DNA of 64,000 bases, taken from NCBI RefSeq assembly GCF_024347395.1, contig NZ_AP025472.1, positions 2,046,001 through 2,110,000 on the forward strand. The letters run 5' to 3'. Source of the DNA: Vibrio cortegadensis (lineage in GTDB: Bacteria > Pseudomonadota > Gammaproteobacteria > Enterobacterales > Vibrionaceae). Within the stretch, counting starts at the first letter, position 1. Each line of letters begins with the position of its first letter. The notes beneath the pieces were generated by a model. It did no database searches. It was not told the DNA's origin and was given only the letters and a program-made list of their open reading frames with translations. A program made the position numbers and the translations under genes. Below are positions 7,873 to 16,770 of this stretch, piece by piece.

Positions 7873-8634
7873 TTACATGTCATCAATTACGATATAAGTG
7901 GCGTAAATTGGCCCATGCACCCCAACCACTTTAATCAGTTCAATATCTGCCGTTGAGCTTGGTCCAGAGATAAAATTAACGCATGACGGTAAGCGTTCGC
8001 CACGCTTGGCTTTTTCGTGCAACACATCGGTCGCTTGAGTTAGCCGCGCCACCAGCGTACTTTTCGGTACGACAAAAACCGAGGCTTCAGGTAACAAGCT
8101 TATCGCACGGCCTTGCGCTGGATGGCTGTACAACACCATCGTTCCAGACTCAGCAAGCGCTTGTTCAGCAAACACCACCCCTACTTTCGCGCGTTCAGCA
8201 ATCAAAATGTTGGCATCATAGCCTGCGCTTTGGTCCCAAACATGAACATGGTGCCGATCGGTCTCCAGCGCTTGAGGTGAAATCAACGCTAATAAACGCT
8301 CAGATGCAGAAAAAAGTGTGTCGCCTTCGACTGGTTCACCTTGATCATCTTCGCAGTACGACAAACAGACCTCTTTTAGAGTCGCTTCTAGTTGCGATGC
8401 CGTTGTTACGATGGCTTTTGCACCAAGAGCCGTTTGAGTGTAATGCAGTAATTCTGTTTTCAGCTCATCTTGACTTAACGTTGCCATCACTTCTTTGTGA
8501 CAAGTATGTTTTAACTCTGGACGTTCGACCTGCTCTAATGGCTTATCCCGACCAAGTTTGCTCGCAATATTGCTTAAAAACGACTCTCGATTATGGAGGC
8601 GTTGTTCTCTATCTACTGTTTTATCACATGACAT
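7873..8634 (-). CDS. lutC: lactate utilization protein C (LutC/YkgG)
   Basis: LutC is the third subunit of the LutABC iron-sulfur lactate oxidation complex, which converts L-lactate to pyruvate in the cytoplasm. This 253-residue protein has the LutC/YkgG domain in its C-terminal half, with GVVFAEQALAESGTMVLYSH and GPSSTADIELIKVVGVHGP as the conserved elements. An upstream in-frame GTG (8640) exists, but AGGAG lies 8 bases before the ATG at 8634. The gene starts 11 bp after lutB and ends the operon before the terminator at 7746-7785. Confidence 0.92.
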   Translation of the reverse strand: MSCDKTVDREQRLHNRESFLSNIASKLGRDKPLEQVERPELKHTCHKEVMATLSQDELKTELLHYTQTALGAKAIVTTASQLEATLKEVCLSYCEDDQGEPVEGDTLFSASERLLALISPQALETDRHHVHVWDQSAGYDANILIAERAKVGVVFAEQALAESGTMVLYSHPAQGRAISLLPEASVFVVPKSTLVARLTQATDVLHEKAKRGERLPSCVNFISGPSSTADIELIKVVGVHGPIYATYIVIDDM

Positions 8635-8645
8635 AACCACCGCTC

Positions 8646-10061
8646 CTACTTCTTATTTCTTGTTTCAAACCAGCTTCGGAATGATTGTCCATCCGGCTCT
8701 GGTAGATCACGGGTTTGTGCCCACTTACCAATAGCACCAACGTTCAGCGGCATTTTTCCGTTTTTGATAATTTTACCGGCTACCGAGGCTCCAATTTTCA
8801 CCCCGGTATTCCACAACATCGGGGTAGCATTTAGTATATTGAATCCACGAACTACCGCTCGTTCACTTAATGGTGTGATGCCCTGCTCCGCCATTTTTTC
8901 ACGGTGCTTCATCAGCAGATCGGAAAGCGGAATTTTTACCGGACACACGTCATGACAGGCTTTACACAAGCTACATGCGTAAGGAAGATCTTTGAAATCA
9001 TCGTATCCACCCAGCAGAGGAGACAACACCGCTCCAATTGGGCCTGAATAGATCGAACCATAAGATTGACCACCAATATGGCGATAAGCAGGGCACGTAT
9101 TCACACATGCCGCACATCGAACGCAGCGTAGAATATCTTTAAACTCAGAACCTAAAATATCCGAGCGACCGTTATCGACAATCACCAGATGAAACTCTTC
9201 TGGCCCATCGCACTGCTCATCTTCTCTTGGCCCTGTAAGTGCAGTCACATACCCCGTCAGAGGGATACCAACCGCACTGCGGCACAGTAAGCTGATAACA
9301 ATATCTAACTCTTCAAATGTTGGAACAATTCGCTCCATGCCCATCACGGCAATATGAGTTTTCGGCAAACTTGTCGCTAAGCGAGCATTGCCTTCATTGG
9401 TCACCAAGGCGACAGTGCCTGACTCTGCGACCGCAAAGTTACAACCCGTAATGCCAATATCCGCTTCTAAGAAATCGTGACGAATATGGTCGCGAACAAA
9501 GCGCGTCATCTCTTCAGGATCATTACTGCCTTGATAATTCAGTTTATCTTTGAAAATATCTTTAATTTGAGTTCTGTTTTTATGCAGCGCTGGCACCACG
9601 ATGTGCGAGGGTGGATCGCAATCATCCACTTGCAAAATATATTCGCCTAAATCCGTCTCGATCACTTCGCAGTTATTACGTTCGATCATCTGATTCAAGC
9701 CGATCTCTTCAGTCACCATCGATTTTGATTTCACGACTTTTTGAGCGTTTTTATCTTTGATGATCTGTTCAATGTAATCCGTCGCTTCTTGCGCTGTCTT
9801 CGCAAAATGAACATGCCCACCATTATCGAGTACTTTCTCGCTGAGTTGATGCAAATAGTAATCTAAATTTTCGAGCACATGATTACGGACGTCCATCCCC
9901 ATCTCACGCCATTGGTCCCAGTTACCCAGTTTATCTGCGGCAATTTGGCGATTAGTAAACATACGTTCTTGCGCATTCGCGACAGACTTACGCATGAAGT
10001 CATCTTTCATCTGTACGTCAATTCGTTGCTTGAACTTAACGTCACTGGTTTTCATAGACAT
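8646..10061 (-). CDS. lutB: lactate utilization iron-sulfur protein B (LutB/YkgF)
   Basis: This 471-residue protein is the large iron-sulfur subunit of the LutABC lactate-oxidising system. The N-terminal two thirds form the LUD domain (GITGCNFAVAESGTVALVTN near residue 205-225). Two 4Fe-4S motifs follow, CVRCAACVNTCP and CSLCKACHDVCP, at about residues 310-325 and 360-375. The C-terminus ends with the short LutB tail. It lies 12 bp after lutA and 11 bp before lutC, which indicates one transcript. E. coli YkgF has a similar length (about 475 residues). Confidence 0.95.
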   Translation of the reverse strand: MSMKTSDVKFKQRIDVQMKDDFMRKSVANAQERMFTNRQIAADKLGNWDQWREMGMDVRNHVLENLDYYLHQLSEKVLDNGGHVHFAKTAQEATDYIEQIIKDKNAQKVVKSKSMVTEEIGLNQMIERNNCEVIETDLGEYILQVDDCDPPSHIVVPALHKNRTQIKDIFKDKLNYQGSNDPEEMTRFVRDHIRHDFLEADIGITGCNFAVAESGTVALVTNEGNARLATSLPKTHIAVMGMERIVPTFEELDIVISLLCRSAVGIPLTGYVTALTGPREDEQCDGPEEFHLVIVDNGRSDILGSEFKDILRCVRCAACVNTCPAYRHIGGQSYGSIYSGPIGAVLSPLLGGYDDFKDLPYACSLCKACHDVCPVKIPLSDLLMKHREKMAEQGITPLSERAVVRGFNILNATPMLWNTGVKIGASVAGKIIKNGKMPLNVGAIGKWAQTRDLPEPDGQSFRSWFETRNKK

Positions 10062-10073
10062 GGTTCTTAACTC

Positions 10074-10793
10074 CTATCGGCTTAACAGAACATCGACAAT
10101 GTGCATTACTTTAATTGGCTGCCCTTCACGAGTCATACGGCCACCAATATTGATCAAGCAACTAATGTCCGCCCCGATAAGATATTCAGGCTCTACGGCA
10201 CTAATATGCTGGACTTTCTCTTTTACCATTTCACCTGAAATTTCAGACATCTTGACCGAAAATGTTCCGCCAAATCCACAGCATGTCTCTTGGTTTTTAA
10301 TTGGGACCATCTCCAAGCCTTCCACATTTGCCAAGAGCTTAAGTGGCTCCTCCCTTACCCCCAATTTACGAATAAGGCTGCACGATGGATGATAGACACC
10401 ACGTCCTTTCAAGCGAGCACCAACGTTCGTCACACCAAGATGGTTAACAATGAATTGCGTTAATTCAAAAAAACGGTCCGCTACTTTTTGCGCTCTTTCT
10501 GCCCACTCAGGCTCATCAGCCAAGTACTCAGGGTATTTTTTTATCGATGCCGCGCAAGAGCCCGCTGGAGTCACAATTGGATAGTCGTTACTTTCAAATG
10601 CCGTAATTAGGTTTTTCATTCCCGGCTTGCTCTGATCAATGTAACCACTATTGATAGAAGGTTGACCACAGCAGCTCTGTTGCTTTGGAAAAATGATTTC
10701 ACAGCCAAGATCTTCAAGTAAAAGGACTGTTTTTTTCGCGACATCTGCTTTTACCGTGTCACAAAGACAAGTAACAAAAAAGTTAACCTTCAT
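10074..10793 (-). CDS. lutA: lactate utilization protein A, CCG-domain subunit (LutA/YkgE)
   Basis: LutA is the cysteine-rich subunit of the lactate-oxidising LutABC complex. The 239-residue protein carries two CCG domains, with SCCGQPSINSGY near residue 41 and ETCCGFGGTFSVK near residue 170; these bind 4Fe-4S clusters in the related heterodisulfide reductases. Its length matches YkgE of E. coli. It lies between lldP (156 bp upstream) and lutB. The lldP-lutA gap contains repeats and an inverted repeat, so expression of lutABC relative to lldP might be adjusted there. Confidence 0.93.
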   Translation of the reverse strand: MKVNFFVTCLCDTVKADVAKKTVLLLEDLGCEIIFPKQQSCCGQPSINSGYIDQSKPGMKNLITAFESNDYPIVTPAGSCAASIKKYPEYLADEPEWAERAQKVADRFFELTQFIVNHLGVTNVGARLKGRGVYHPSCSLIRKLGVREEPLKLLANVEGLEMVPIKNQETCCGFGGTFSVKMSEISGEMVKEKVQHISAVEPEYLIGADISCLINIGGRMTREGQPIKVMHIVDVLLSR

Positions 10794-10835
10794 AGTATTG
10801 CTCCAGTTAAAAGATCCATTTTCTTAATAGATTTT

Positions 10836-10883
10836 TTCTTTAATAAATTGTTTCTTTAGCAAATTGTTTCTTTAACAAATATA
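10836..10883. repeat. 16-bp direct repeat, three copies, before lutA
   Basis: Three imperfect 16-bp units, TTCTTTAATAAATTGT, TTCTTTAGCAAATTGT and TTCTTTAACAAATATA, are contiguous in the lldP-lutA gap. They may be operator repeats or a slippage-derived spacer. No known binding site is recognised. Confidence 0.75.
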
Positions 10884-10890
10884 GAAGTAA

Positions 10891-10939
10891 GCTCACCCTC
10901 GCGCTCTGTTTCCAAAGCCCCTACTACAGGTGGGTGAGC
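10891..10939. repeat. inverted repeat in the lldP-lutA gap
   Basis: GCTCACCC (10891-10898) pairs with GGGTGAGC (10932-10939) over a 33-nt loop. There is no T run on the minus strand, so it looks like an mRNA processing or stability element rather than a terminator. Confidence 0.55.
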
Positions 10940-10948
10940 CAAATTGGT

Positions 10949-12532
10949 TTAGATTGCTAAGCTCACCACAGCCACGATTACGCCGTATAAAATCATAGGA
11001 ACGACAGTCCGCTTGATGATGTAACCTTCTTTATTGGAGATACCCAAGATGGTTGATACCGCAATAATGTTATTAATGCAGACCATGTTACCCATTGAGC
11101 CACCGACCGATTGCAACGCTAAAATCAGGTGTTCCGATAAGCCCACGTTTTGCGCAATACTCTGTTGAATGCCCCCGAAAGTCAGGTTAGATACCGTTGC
11201 AGACCCAGAGAAGAAAGCCCCTAAAGCACCAAGATATGAAGCAAAGAATTGCCAGTTTGTGCCCATAAGATCAGAGAACGCACGACCTGTTGTCATAATC
11301 GGAGAGTTTTCGCCCCCCATCATCATGAACTTAACCATAATCAACGCTCCAACAAGCGCGATAAATGGCACTTTGATTCGGCTACCAGTTTCGGTAAACA
11401 CTTGCTTCATCTGTGATTTCGACATGCCAAAAATGACAGCTGAAATCATCACCACAAGAAAGAATGGGATTAGAGCAGGGACATACAGCGTTTTATATGC
11501 CCAACTGGTGTCGGTTCCGAGAATATGGGCAAACTTAATGATCAACGCATGGCTTACACTGAACTCGCCAAACCAACCTAGGTTGAAATGCAGCATTGGT
11601 GTGGCATCCACCAGCAAGGCTTTGATTCCTAGCTGCTGAATTCGAGTCACAATCAAGATAGCAATCAGCAATAATGTCGGGCTCATGGCTTTAATAACTT
11701 GAGCAAATGGAATCTTTTTGGCAGGCGCTTCATCACTCGCGTCCTGCTTTTCCATCCCTATATTGAATCGAGCAAGCAAAATTGAGATAGATAGACCAAT
11801 GGCTCCACCGACTAATGCTGGGAATTCATAGTTCCACTGAGCGAACAGCAAATATGGCACTGTGCATGAAAAAATACTCAATTGGACAAAGATAAAGTTC
11901 CTAGCAATCGCACGCCAATCGACGACAAAGCTCAGAGCTATCACAGGAATAACGGTCGCAGCCACGGTATGTAGAAACGCAGAATATTGACCAATAGTGA
12001 GCAGTGATGCTTCATCTAAATTCAGGCCACCGAAACCAAACCATGTCGGAGTTCCTACCGCACCAAACGAAACCGGAACCGAGTTCATGATAAGTGCTAG
12101 CATTGCCACTCTTAGTGGAGGAAAACCTAAACCGACAAGGATAGGCGCCGCAATGGCCGCAGGGGTTCCAAAACCGGATGCCCCTTCGATCATGAAGGCA
12201 AATGCCCAGCCAATAATCATCAGTTGCGCGATTTGGTTACGGCTGATGCTCTCTAGCCAGTGGCGAATAACGGTCTCCGCCCCTGACAGTGCAATCGTTC
12301 TGTTTAGTAAAATAGCCCCTGCGATAATTGAGATTGGAGTGATAGCCGAAAGGCTACCAGCAATGATGTTCGCGCTAAGGTCCGTCAGGTTTGCGCCAAA
12401 GTAAAACAGTTGAAATATTCCGACCAGTAATGCAGTGATAGGCAGTGCAAAATGGGATGGTAATGCATTTTTCTTGGTCATCATCCAAATTAAAAGGACA
12501 ATCGGTATTGTAGAGATAATCAAATTTAACAT
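10949..12532 (-). CDS. lldP: L-lactate permease (LctP/LldP family)
   Basis: This 527-residue inner-membrane protein imports lactate with protons. It has about 12-14 hydrophobic helices and the family signatures EGASGFGTPAAIAAPILVGL (about residues 115-135), NSVPVSFGAVGTP and, near the C-terminus, FFSGSATVSNLTFGG and QSVGGSMGNMVCINNIIAV. The frame opens with GTG at 12544 and ATG at 12532; neither has a strong ribosome binding site and the ATG is preferred for its slightly better context. It heads the lldP-lutABC operon. A 660-bp region separates it from the divergent ArsR-type gene. Confidence 0.94.
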   Translation of the reverse strand: MLNLIISTIPIVLLIWMMTKKNALPSHFALPITALLVGIFQLFYFGANLTDLSANIIAGSLSAITPISIIAGAILLNRTIALSGAETVIRHWLESISRNQIAQLMIIGWAFAFMIEGASGFGTPAAIAAPILVGLGFPPLRVAMLALIMNSVPVSFGAVGTPTWFGFGGLNLDEASLLTIGQYSAFLHTVAATVIPVIALSFVVDWRAIARNFIFVQLSIFSCTVPYLLFAQWNYEFPALVGGAIGLSISILLARFNIGMEKQDASDEAPAKKIPFAQVIKAMSPTLLLIAILIVTRIQQLGIKALLVDATPMLHFNLGWFGEFSVSHALIIKFAHILGTDTSWAYKTLYVPALIPFFLVVMISAVIFGMSKSQMKQVFTETGSRIKVPFIALVGALIMVKFMMMGGENSPIMTTGRAFSDLMGTNWQFFASYLGALGAFFSGSATVSNLTFGGIQQSIAQNVGLSEHLILALQSVGGSMGNMVCINNIIAVSTILGISNKEGYIIKRTVVPMILYGVIVAVVSLAI

Positions 12533-12544
12533 GATATTGTTCAC

Positions 12545-13191
12545 TAATAGTTATTGTTTTTTTGCTGTTAGTAATATTTTTATTACCAAGAATTCATTTC
12601 AATAATCACTCTTGTGAAATATATTCTAGACATTTAAAACCGTCTGACTACCTCTAAATACTCATAACAATTAACAAAGCAGTATCATTTGTGACATTAA
12701 ACCACTCAAAACATACGGGAAATACAACAATGCAAATAAAAACAGTTAGTTAGTGATTTTTATAACTTTATCGAAAAGGTAATTAAGCTTATTTTGGAAA
12801 CAAAGAAAGTCACTTTAACGCCCAATAGTATCCAATAGGCAACCAGATAAACACGAATGAGAATGAATTCTTACATCAAACAAGACAAAAATGACTAGAA
12901 TTATATTTAAATGTTAATGGAATCTTAATATCTGTATATTTTCATTTTAATAAATAAAATAAAACGTAGTGAATATAATATTCGAGAAAAAAGTGGCGTA
13001 TTTCATTATTTTTGATAGCGACTCTATTTATAACAACAATGCCTTACTTCGCATTTCTTCGCTGATACAAACCTCAATATCAAATTAATCTTAAACACGA
13101 TATCGCCTAATCAATCTAACCAATACTTGATCGTTCAGCGCTTGATAGGTATATTCAATCGCAATTCGACGATAAACTTTGAGTCACAATA
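12545..13191. other. AT-rich intergenic region between lldP and the ArsR-type gene
   Basis: This 647-bp divergent region is very AT-rich and holds no open reading frame with coding character. It must contain the promoters of the lactate operon and of the regulator at 13192. I could not identify a clear operator, although several A/T tracts would allow bending. A CRP or ArcA site is plausible but not visible with confidence. Confidence 0.6.
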
Positions 13192-13533
13192 ATGGGTATG
13201 AGCTGCATAGAAGCAACCGCTCAAGCTTTCTCTGTTACAGAGCAAGATCTTGAACAAGAAAAACATTTTGCTGTGTTATCGAAAGCACTTTCTCATCCTG
13301 CTCGCGTAAGGATCCTAAAAATTCTCTTAAATTTAGATAACTTAGGGGGCTGTTTAAACAGTGATCTCGTTTCTGAACTAGGGTTGGCACAATCTACAGT
13401 TTCGGAACATCTACGCATTCTGAAGCAGGCCGAGTTTATATCTGCAAAACCTTTCCCACCTAGAATGTGCTATCGCATTAACCGCAAGAAGATTGAAGAG
13501 TTCTCCGCTCTCTTTTCTACGATCATGAAGTAG
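13192..13533 (+). CDS. ArsR/SmtB-family winged-helix regulator
   Basis: The 113-residue DNA-binding protein has an ArsR-type winged helix: LSKALSHPARVRILKILL begins the domain and ELGLAQSTVSEHLRILKQAEFI is the recognition helix and wing. Cysteines occur at residues 5, about 50 and about 95, but the classical ELCVCDL metal-site motif of ArsR is absent, so metal sensing is doubtful. It is divergent from the lldP-lutABC operon, which makes the operon its likely target by position; lactate operons of enteric bacteria use a GntR regulator (LldR) instead. Its 3' end overlaps the end of convergent ycaQ by 11 bp. The start could also be the next ATG at 13198. Confidence 0.85.
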   Translation: MGMSCIEATAQAFSVTEQDLEQEKHFAVLSKALSHPARVRILKILLNLDNLGGCLNSDLVSELGLAQSTVSEHLRILKQAEFISAKPFPPRMCYRINRKKIEEFSALFSTIMK

Positions 13534-14674
13534 TTCGATGGATTTTGAACGCTTTGCACCCATTGAAGTGAGCAAAATTAGTGAGCTCTAGGGATAGCTT
13601 TGAGAGGAATTGATCTTTTTTCTGGATGCTAGGCTCAATAGATAAGTGCAAAACATTCAACACTGATAATTTTTTGTCTTTCTTACAGTCCATCCGGGCG
13701 ACAAGTTTACCATCCCAGAGAATTGGCAAACTAAAATAGCCATATTGACGCTTTGGCTCAGGAACATAGCACTCTAAAAGATAATCAAATTCGAATAGCG
13801 CTTTCATTCGTTTACGCTGAATGAGCAGATTATCAAATGGTGAAAGGATTTTAACTTGGCTACGATTAAGAGGTTGATTAAGCAGTTCAAGCGATTCTGA
13901 AGTCGTATAATAGCGCTGCTTTCCAACATCAACGGCAATAATGTCACCATTGCTTGTCATCTCTTTAATGGTTGCATTAAGGAGCGGCTTAATATTTTTA
14001 AGAAGATACGTCATCTCGGATGCCGTCCCAAGCCCATTAGCAGCAATGTACGACAAAATTAAAAAGCGTGCGTACTCCTCTTTACTTGGCACACTGGTAT
14101 CTACCTCCGTCGGTAACACTCTTTCTGTCAGGTCATAGACTTTATGAAAATTTCTCCGCTCTGGCACCATGAGTTCACCTTTCATGAACAAGTTTTCTAA
14201 TGCTCGTTTCGCTGGCTTACTTCCCCACCCGTCGCTGCTTTTATCTGCACCGTCAAAGTCTTTCGCCATCAACGGCCCTTCATCCGCAATTCGTTGTCGC
14301 ACTGAATCCATTAACTGATAGTCACATTTATACCAATGACTCTGCTCTCCGGAGGCAAATGCTTTCTTTCTCAATAGACTAAAACGATATTGACTCATCG
14401 GCAAATAAGCAGCGGCATGAGACCAATACTCAAACACTTTCTTGTCTGATAATAGCTGATCTAAATGTGCAGGTTGGTATCGCGGACTGCGATTCCAAAG
14501 CGTGTGATGATGGGCTCTTTGCACCACAGAGATAGTATCAATCTGAATATAGCCCAAGTGCTCTATCACGGATAACGTCGCCTCTAATCCGCTGACTTTC
14601 TGCTTTCTTGGGGGGATTTTCTGAGCGTGTAAAACCAGCTTCCTAGCTTGATCAAGTGATAAAGATTCAATCAT
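13523..14674 (-). CDS. ycaQ: YcaQ family DNA glycosylase (interstrand crosslink repair)
   Basis: YcaQ of E. coli is a DNA glycosylase of the HTH_42 (AlkX/AlkZ) superfamily that unhooks alkylated bases and interstrand crosslinks. This 383-residue protein has the family layout: LSLDQARKLVLHAQ at the N-terminus, the QxD catalytic motif in LGYIQIDTISVVQRAHH, then FEYWSHAAAYLP and the C-terminal ILSPFDNLLIQRKR. ATG at 14674 has GGA at suitable spacing; an upstream ATG at 14689 lacks one. It lies between umuC and the ArsR gene and may share the DNA-damage theme of umuDC, though no SOS box is seen before it. Confidence 0.9.
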   Translation of the reverse strand: MIESLSLDQARKLVLHAQKIPPRKQKVSGLEATLSVIEHLGYIQIDTISVVQRAHHHTLWNRSPRYQPAHLDQLLSDKKVFEYWSHAAAYLPMSQYRFSLLRKKAFASGEQSHWYKCDYQLMDSVRQRIADEGPLMAKDFDGADKSSDGWGSKPAKRALENLFMKGELMVPERRNFHKVYDLTERVLPTEVDTSVPSKEEYARFLILSYIAANGLGTASEMTYLLKNIKPLLNATIKEMTSNGDIIAVDVGKQRYYTTSESLELLNQPLNRSQVKILSPFDNLLIQRKRMKALFEFDYLLECYVPEPKRQYGYFSLPILWDGKLVARMDCKKDKKLSVLNVLHLSIEPSIQKKDQFLSKLSLELTNFAHFNGCKAFKIHRTTS

Positions 14675-14736
14675 TCGGATTCCATCCATTATTTATAACA
14701 ACGCGTCTCATGTATTCTGCCAGAATACCATCATGG

Positions 14737-15993
14737 CTAGCATCTAACTTTTGGTAAGTCTCGCCATTTTGTGGTGTATTGCGGCGTCAGCATTTCACGA
14801 CGCATTCCCCACTTCTGATCAATACCTTGAGCGCCTAAAAACAGAGTATCACTCCCATATTTTTGGTTTACATTATCAAACACTGCCATTAACGGATCAT
14901 TATTAGGATTCGGGTTAAACAGATCTTTCTGCTCATGACGGCCATCCACTAACTCGATCAATCCAACGCCTAGCTTGTAGTATTGAACCCCCTCAGAATA
15001 AAGCTCAATCGCCAACTGATTTGCCGCGTGGGTAATTTGAGTCACATCAGATGTCGCATATGGAAAGCGATGAATCGCACGAAAACTGGCGGGGTTATTG
15101 TCAAAAGGAGAGCTTGCCGCAAAACAGAGCATCACTTTACATAGCGATCCCTGCTTACGCGCTTTTTGGGAAGCAATGGCGGCATGTTTACTCAGTGCTT
15201 GCTGCAAAGATTCAAGATCCACAATACGTTCACCCACGCTTCTTGTAGAGTAAATCTGTTTTTTGTCTGCCCTTGCACTATCCCACCCTTTGCACTGTTG
15301 CCCGTTTAGCTCTCTCACGGTTCGTTCAACGTCAATGTTGAAATCTTTTCTGGCTAAACCCACCGGAAACTTGGCTAAATCGAGGGCTGTATGAATATTA
15401 ACGAGTTTCAGTTTCTGGGTTAACTTACGCCCTATTCCCCATACATCACCGACATCAAGTTGAGCAAGCACCGCTTTTCGTTCCTGTTCATTATCAAGAA
15501 CACAAACACCATGATAACCCTCAATTTTTTTCGCGGCATGGTTAGCGATTTTGGCTAAGGTGAGTGTGGTGCCCATCCCGACACTCACCGCTAATCGACA
15601 CTCTTTCCAAACCGATCTTCTGAGCTGTAAACCATGCGTTCTTAAACAAGGGATAGCAAGGTGACTTCGTTCGAAAGAGAGAAATGATTCATCGATAGAA
15701 TAGATGTGTTGATCTGGGGCAAAACGGCCGACTACCTCCATCATTTTACTAGAGAGATCGGCATATAATTCATAGTTAGAAGAGAGAGCAATCACGCCTT
15801 TCTGCTCACACATCTCTCTGACTTTAAAATAGGGAGCAAACTTGGGGATACCCGCCTCTTTCGCTTGTCGATTTGCCGCAACAATACAACCATCATTATT
15901 GGATAAAACGATAATCGGCTTTCCACGCCAATCCGGACGAAACACCTGTTCTGCACTGCAATAAAATGAATTTGCATCAACAAGCGCAAACAC
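14737..15993 (-). CDS. umuC: DNA polymerase V catalytic subunit UmuC
   Basis: UmuC is the Y-family polymerase of the translesion polymerase V (UmuD'2C). The 418-residue protein has the catalytic acidic residues in FALVDANSFYCSAE (Asp6) and YSIDESFLSF (about residues 100-105), the thumb and HhH region, and the UmuC-type C-terminal extension, against 422 residues in E. coli. Translation starts at GTG (15991-15993), which overlaps the TAG stop of umuD by one base (TAGTG), so translation is probably coupled. It is controlled by the SOS box upstream of umuD. Confidence 0.96.
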   Translation of the reverse strand: MFALVDANSFYCSAEQVFRPDWRGKPIIVLSNNDGCIVAANRQAKEAGIPKFAPYFKVREMCEQKGVIALSSNYELYADLSSKMMEVVGRFAPDQHIYSIDESFLSFERSHLAIPCLRTHGLQLRRSVWKECRLAVSVGMGTTLTLAKIANHAAKKIEGYHGVCVLDNEQERKAVLAQLDVGDVWGIGRKLTQKLKLVNIHTALDLAKFPVGLARKDFNIDVERTVRELNGQQCKGWDSARADKKQIYSTRSVGERIVDLESLQQALSKHAAIASQKARKQGSLCKVMLCFAASSPFDNNPASFRAIHRFPYATSDVTQITHAANQLAIELYSEGVQYYKLGVGLIELVDGRHEQKDLFNPNPNNDPLMAVFDNVNQKYGSDTLFLGAQGIDQKWGMRREMLTPQYTTKWRDLPKVRC

Positions 15994-16400
15994 TATCTTT
16001 CCCTCAATAAATAACTTGGCCTGTGGCAGCGTATAGAGCGAACGACTACGCCTTCAATGCTAAAAGTATCGTAATCATTAATAGGCACTGGCTGTATTTT
16101 TTCTTTTGCTGATACAAGTAACCTTCTACTGGTATCAAGCAGTTTACATACGAATTCACCATTCAAATTCGCAACGATGACATCTTGATCGACAGCCGTA
16201 ACAAACCTATCGACAATCAATAGATCCCCGTCAAAAATACCGACACCTTCCATCGAATCACCACACGCTTTGCCTATAAAGGTCGCGCTTGGATGATCCA
16301 CTAATAGTTCATCTAAATCACAAGCCAGTTGAGTGTATTCCGAAGCCGGGCTTTCAAAACCAGTAATGCCTGCACTCGCAGAAATAGGGATAACATTCAT
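15993..16400 (-). CDS. umuD: DNA polymerase V accessory subunit UmuD (S24 peptidase)
   Basis: UmuD is cleaved with the help of RecA to UmuD', which joins UmuC. The 135-residue protein has the catalytic serine in GDSMEGVG (Ser49) and the lysine at residue 86 in EFVCKLL, with the same spacing (37) as Ser60 and Lys97 of E. coli. Aligned with E. coli (CGFPSPAADY), the cleavage point is TGFESPASEY, so the bond would be Thr13-Gly14 rather than Cys-Gly. The N-terminal arm is about 11 residues shorter than in E. coli. The start ATG is at 16400, directly downstream of an SOS box. Confidence 0.93.
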   Translation of the reverse strand: MNVIPISASAGITGFESPASEYTQLACDLDELLVDHPSATFIGKACGDSMEGVGIFDGDLLIVDRFVTAVDQDVIVANLNGEFVCKLLDTSRRLLVSAKEKIQPVPINDYDTFSIEGVVVRSIRCHRPSYLLRER

Positions 16401-16409
16401 AAAATATCA

Positions 16410-16425
16410 CTGTTTATTTATACAG
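16410..16425 (-). promoter_or_regulatory. LexA (SOS) box upstream of umuDC
   Basis: CTGTTTATTTATACAG matches the LexA consensus CTGT-N8-ACAG exactly, nine bases before the umuD start codon. Its place so close to the start means LexA would block transcription or the early transcript directly. Confidence 0.93.
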
Positions 16426-16770
16426 TTATATTTTGAACCTTAACGAGAGAAATTACAAGAATGTGTAGAGGTATATTGTTAGTAATGAGATTGGTAAACC
16501 TAGGATAAAGGCAAGTGTCGCTCTGTCGAGAAGAGAGCAAAATCTGGGGCATAATGGCAGTAGGCTCATCATCCCCCTAGGAGATCTTTCCCACAACCTC
16601 TATTAGAGCTAGTGGGAAAATTACCTGAAGCCACCTGCAGCATACTTCTGGACAGAAACGTGTTAGAAAAATCAAATGCGCGGTTTAACTAAAATAGATT
16701 CAATTTGTAGTGGATTCAGGTTTAAATCATTGTAATATGTACTTAATTTAGTCTTACCAAGAGCCTTCCC
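16426..16770. other. intergenic region between umuD and the PIN-domain gene
   Basis: This 345-bp stretch holds the umuDC promoter near its left end and presumably the promoter of the gene at 16771 at its right end. Short inverted repeats occur (TCCCAC at about 16589 with GTGGGA at about 16613). I see no coding sequence. Confidence 0.55.

Noticed and set aside
7983..8636. Plus-strand frame of 217 codons opposite lutC
   Set aside because: lutC on the minus strand matches its family along its full length; the plus frame is rich in Arg, His and Ser as expected for an antisense shadow.
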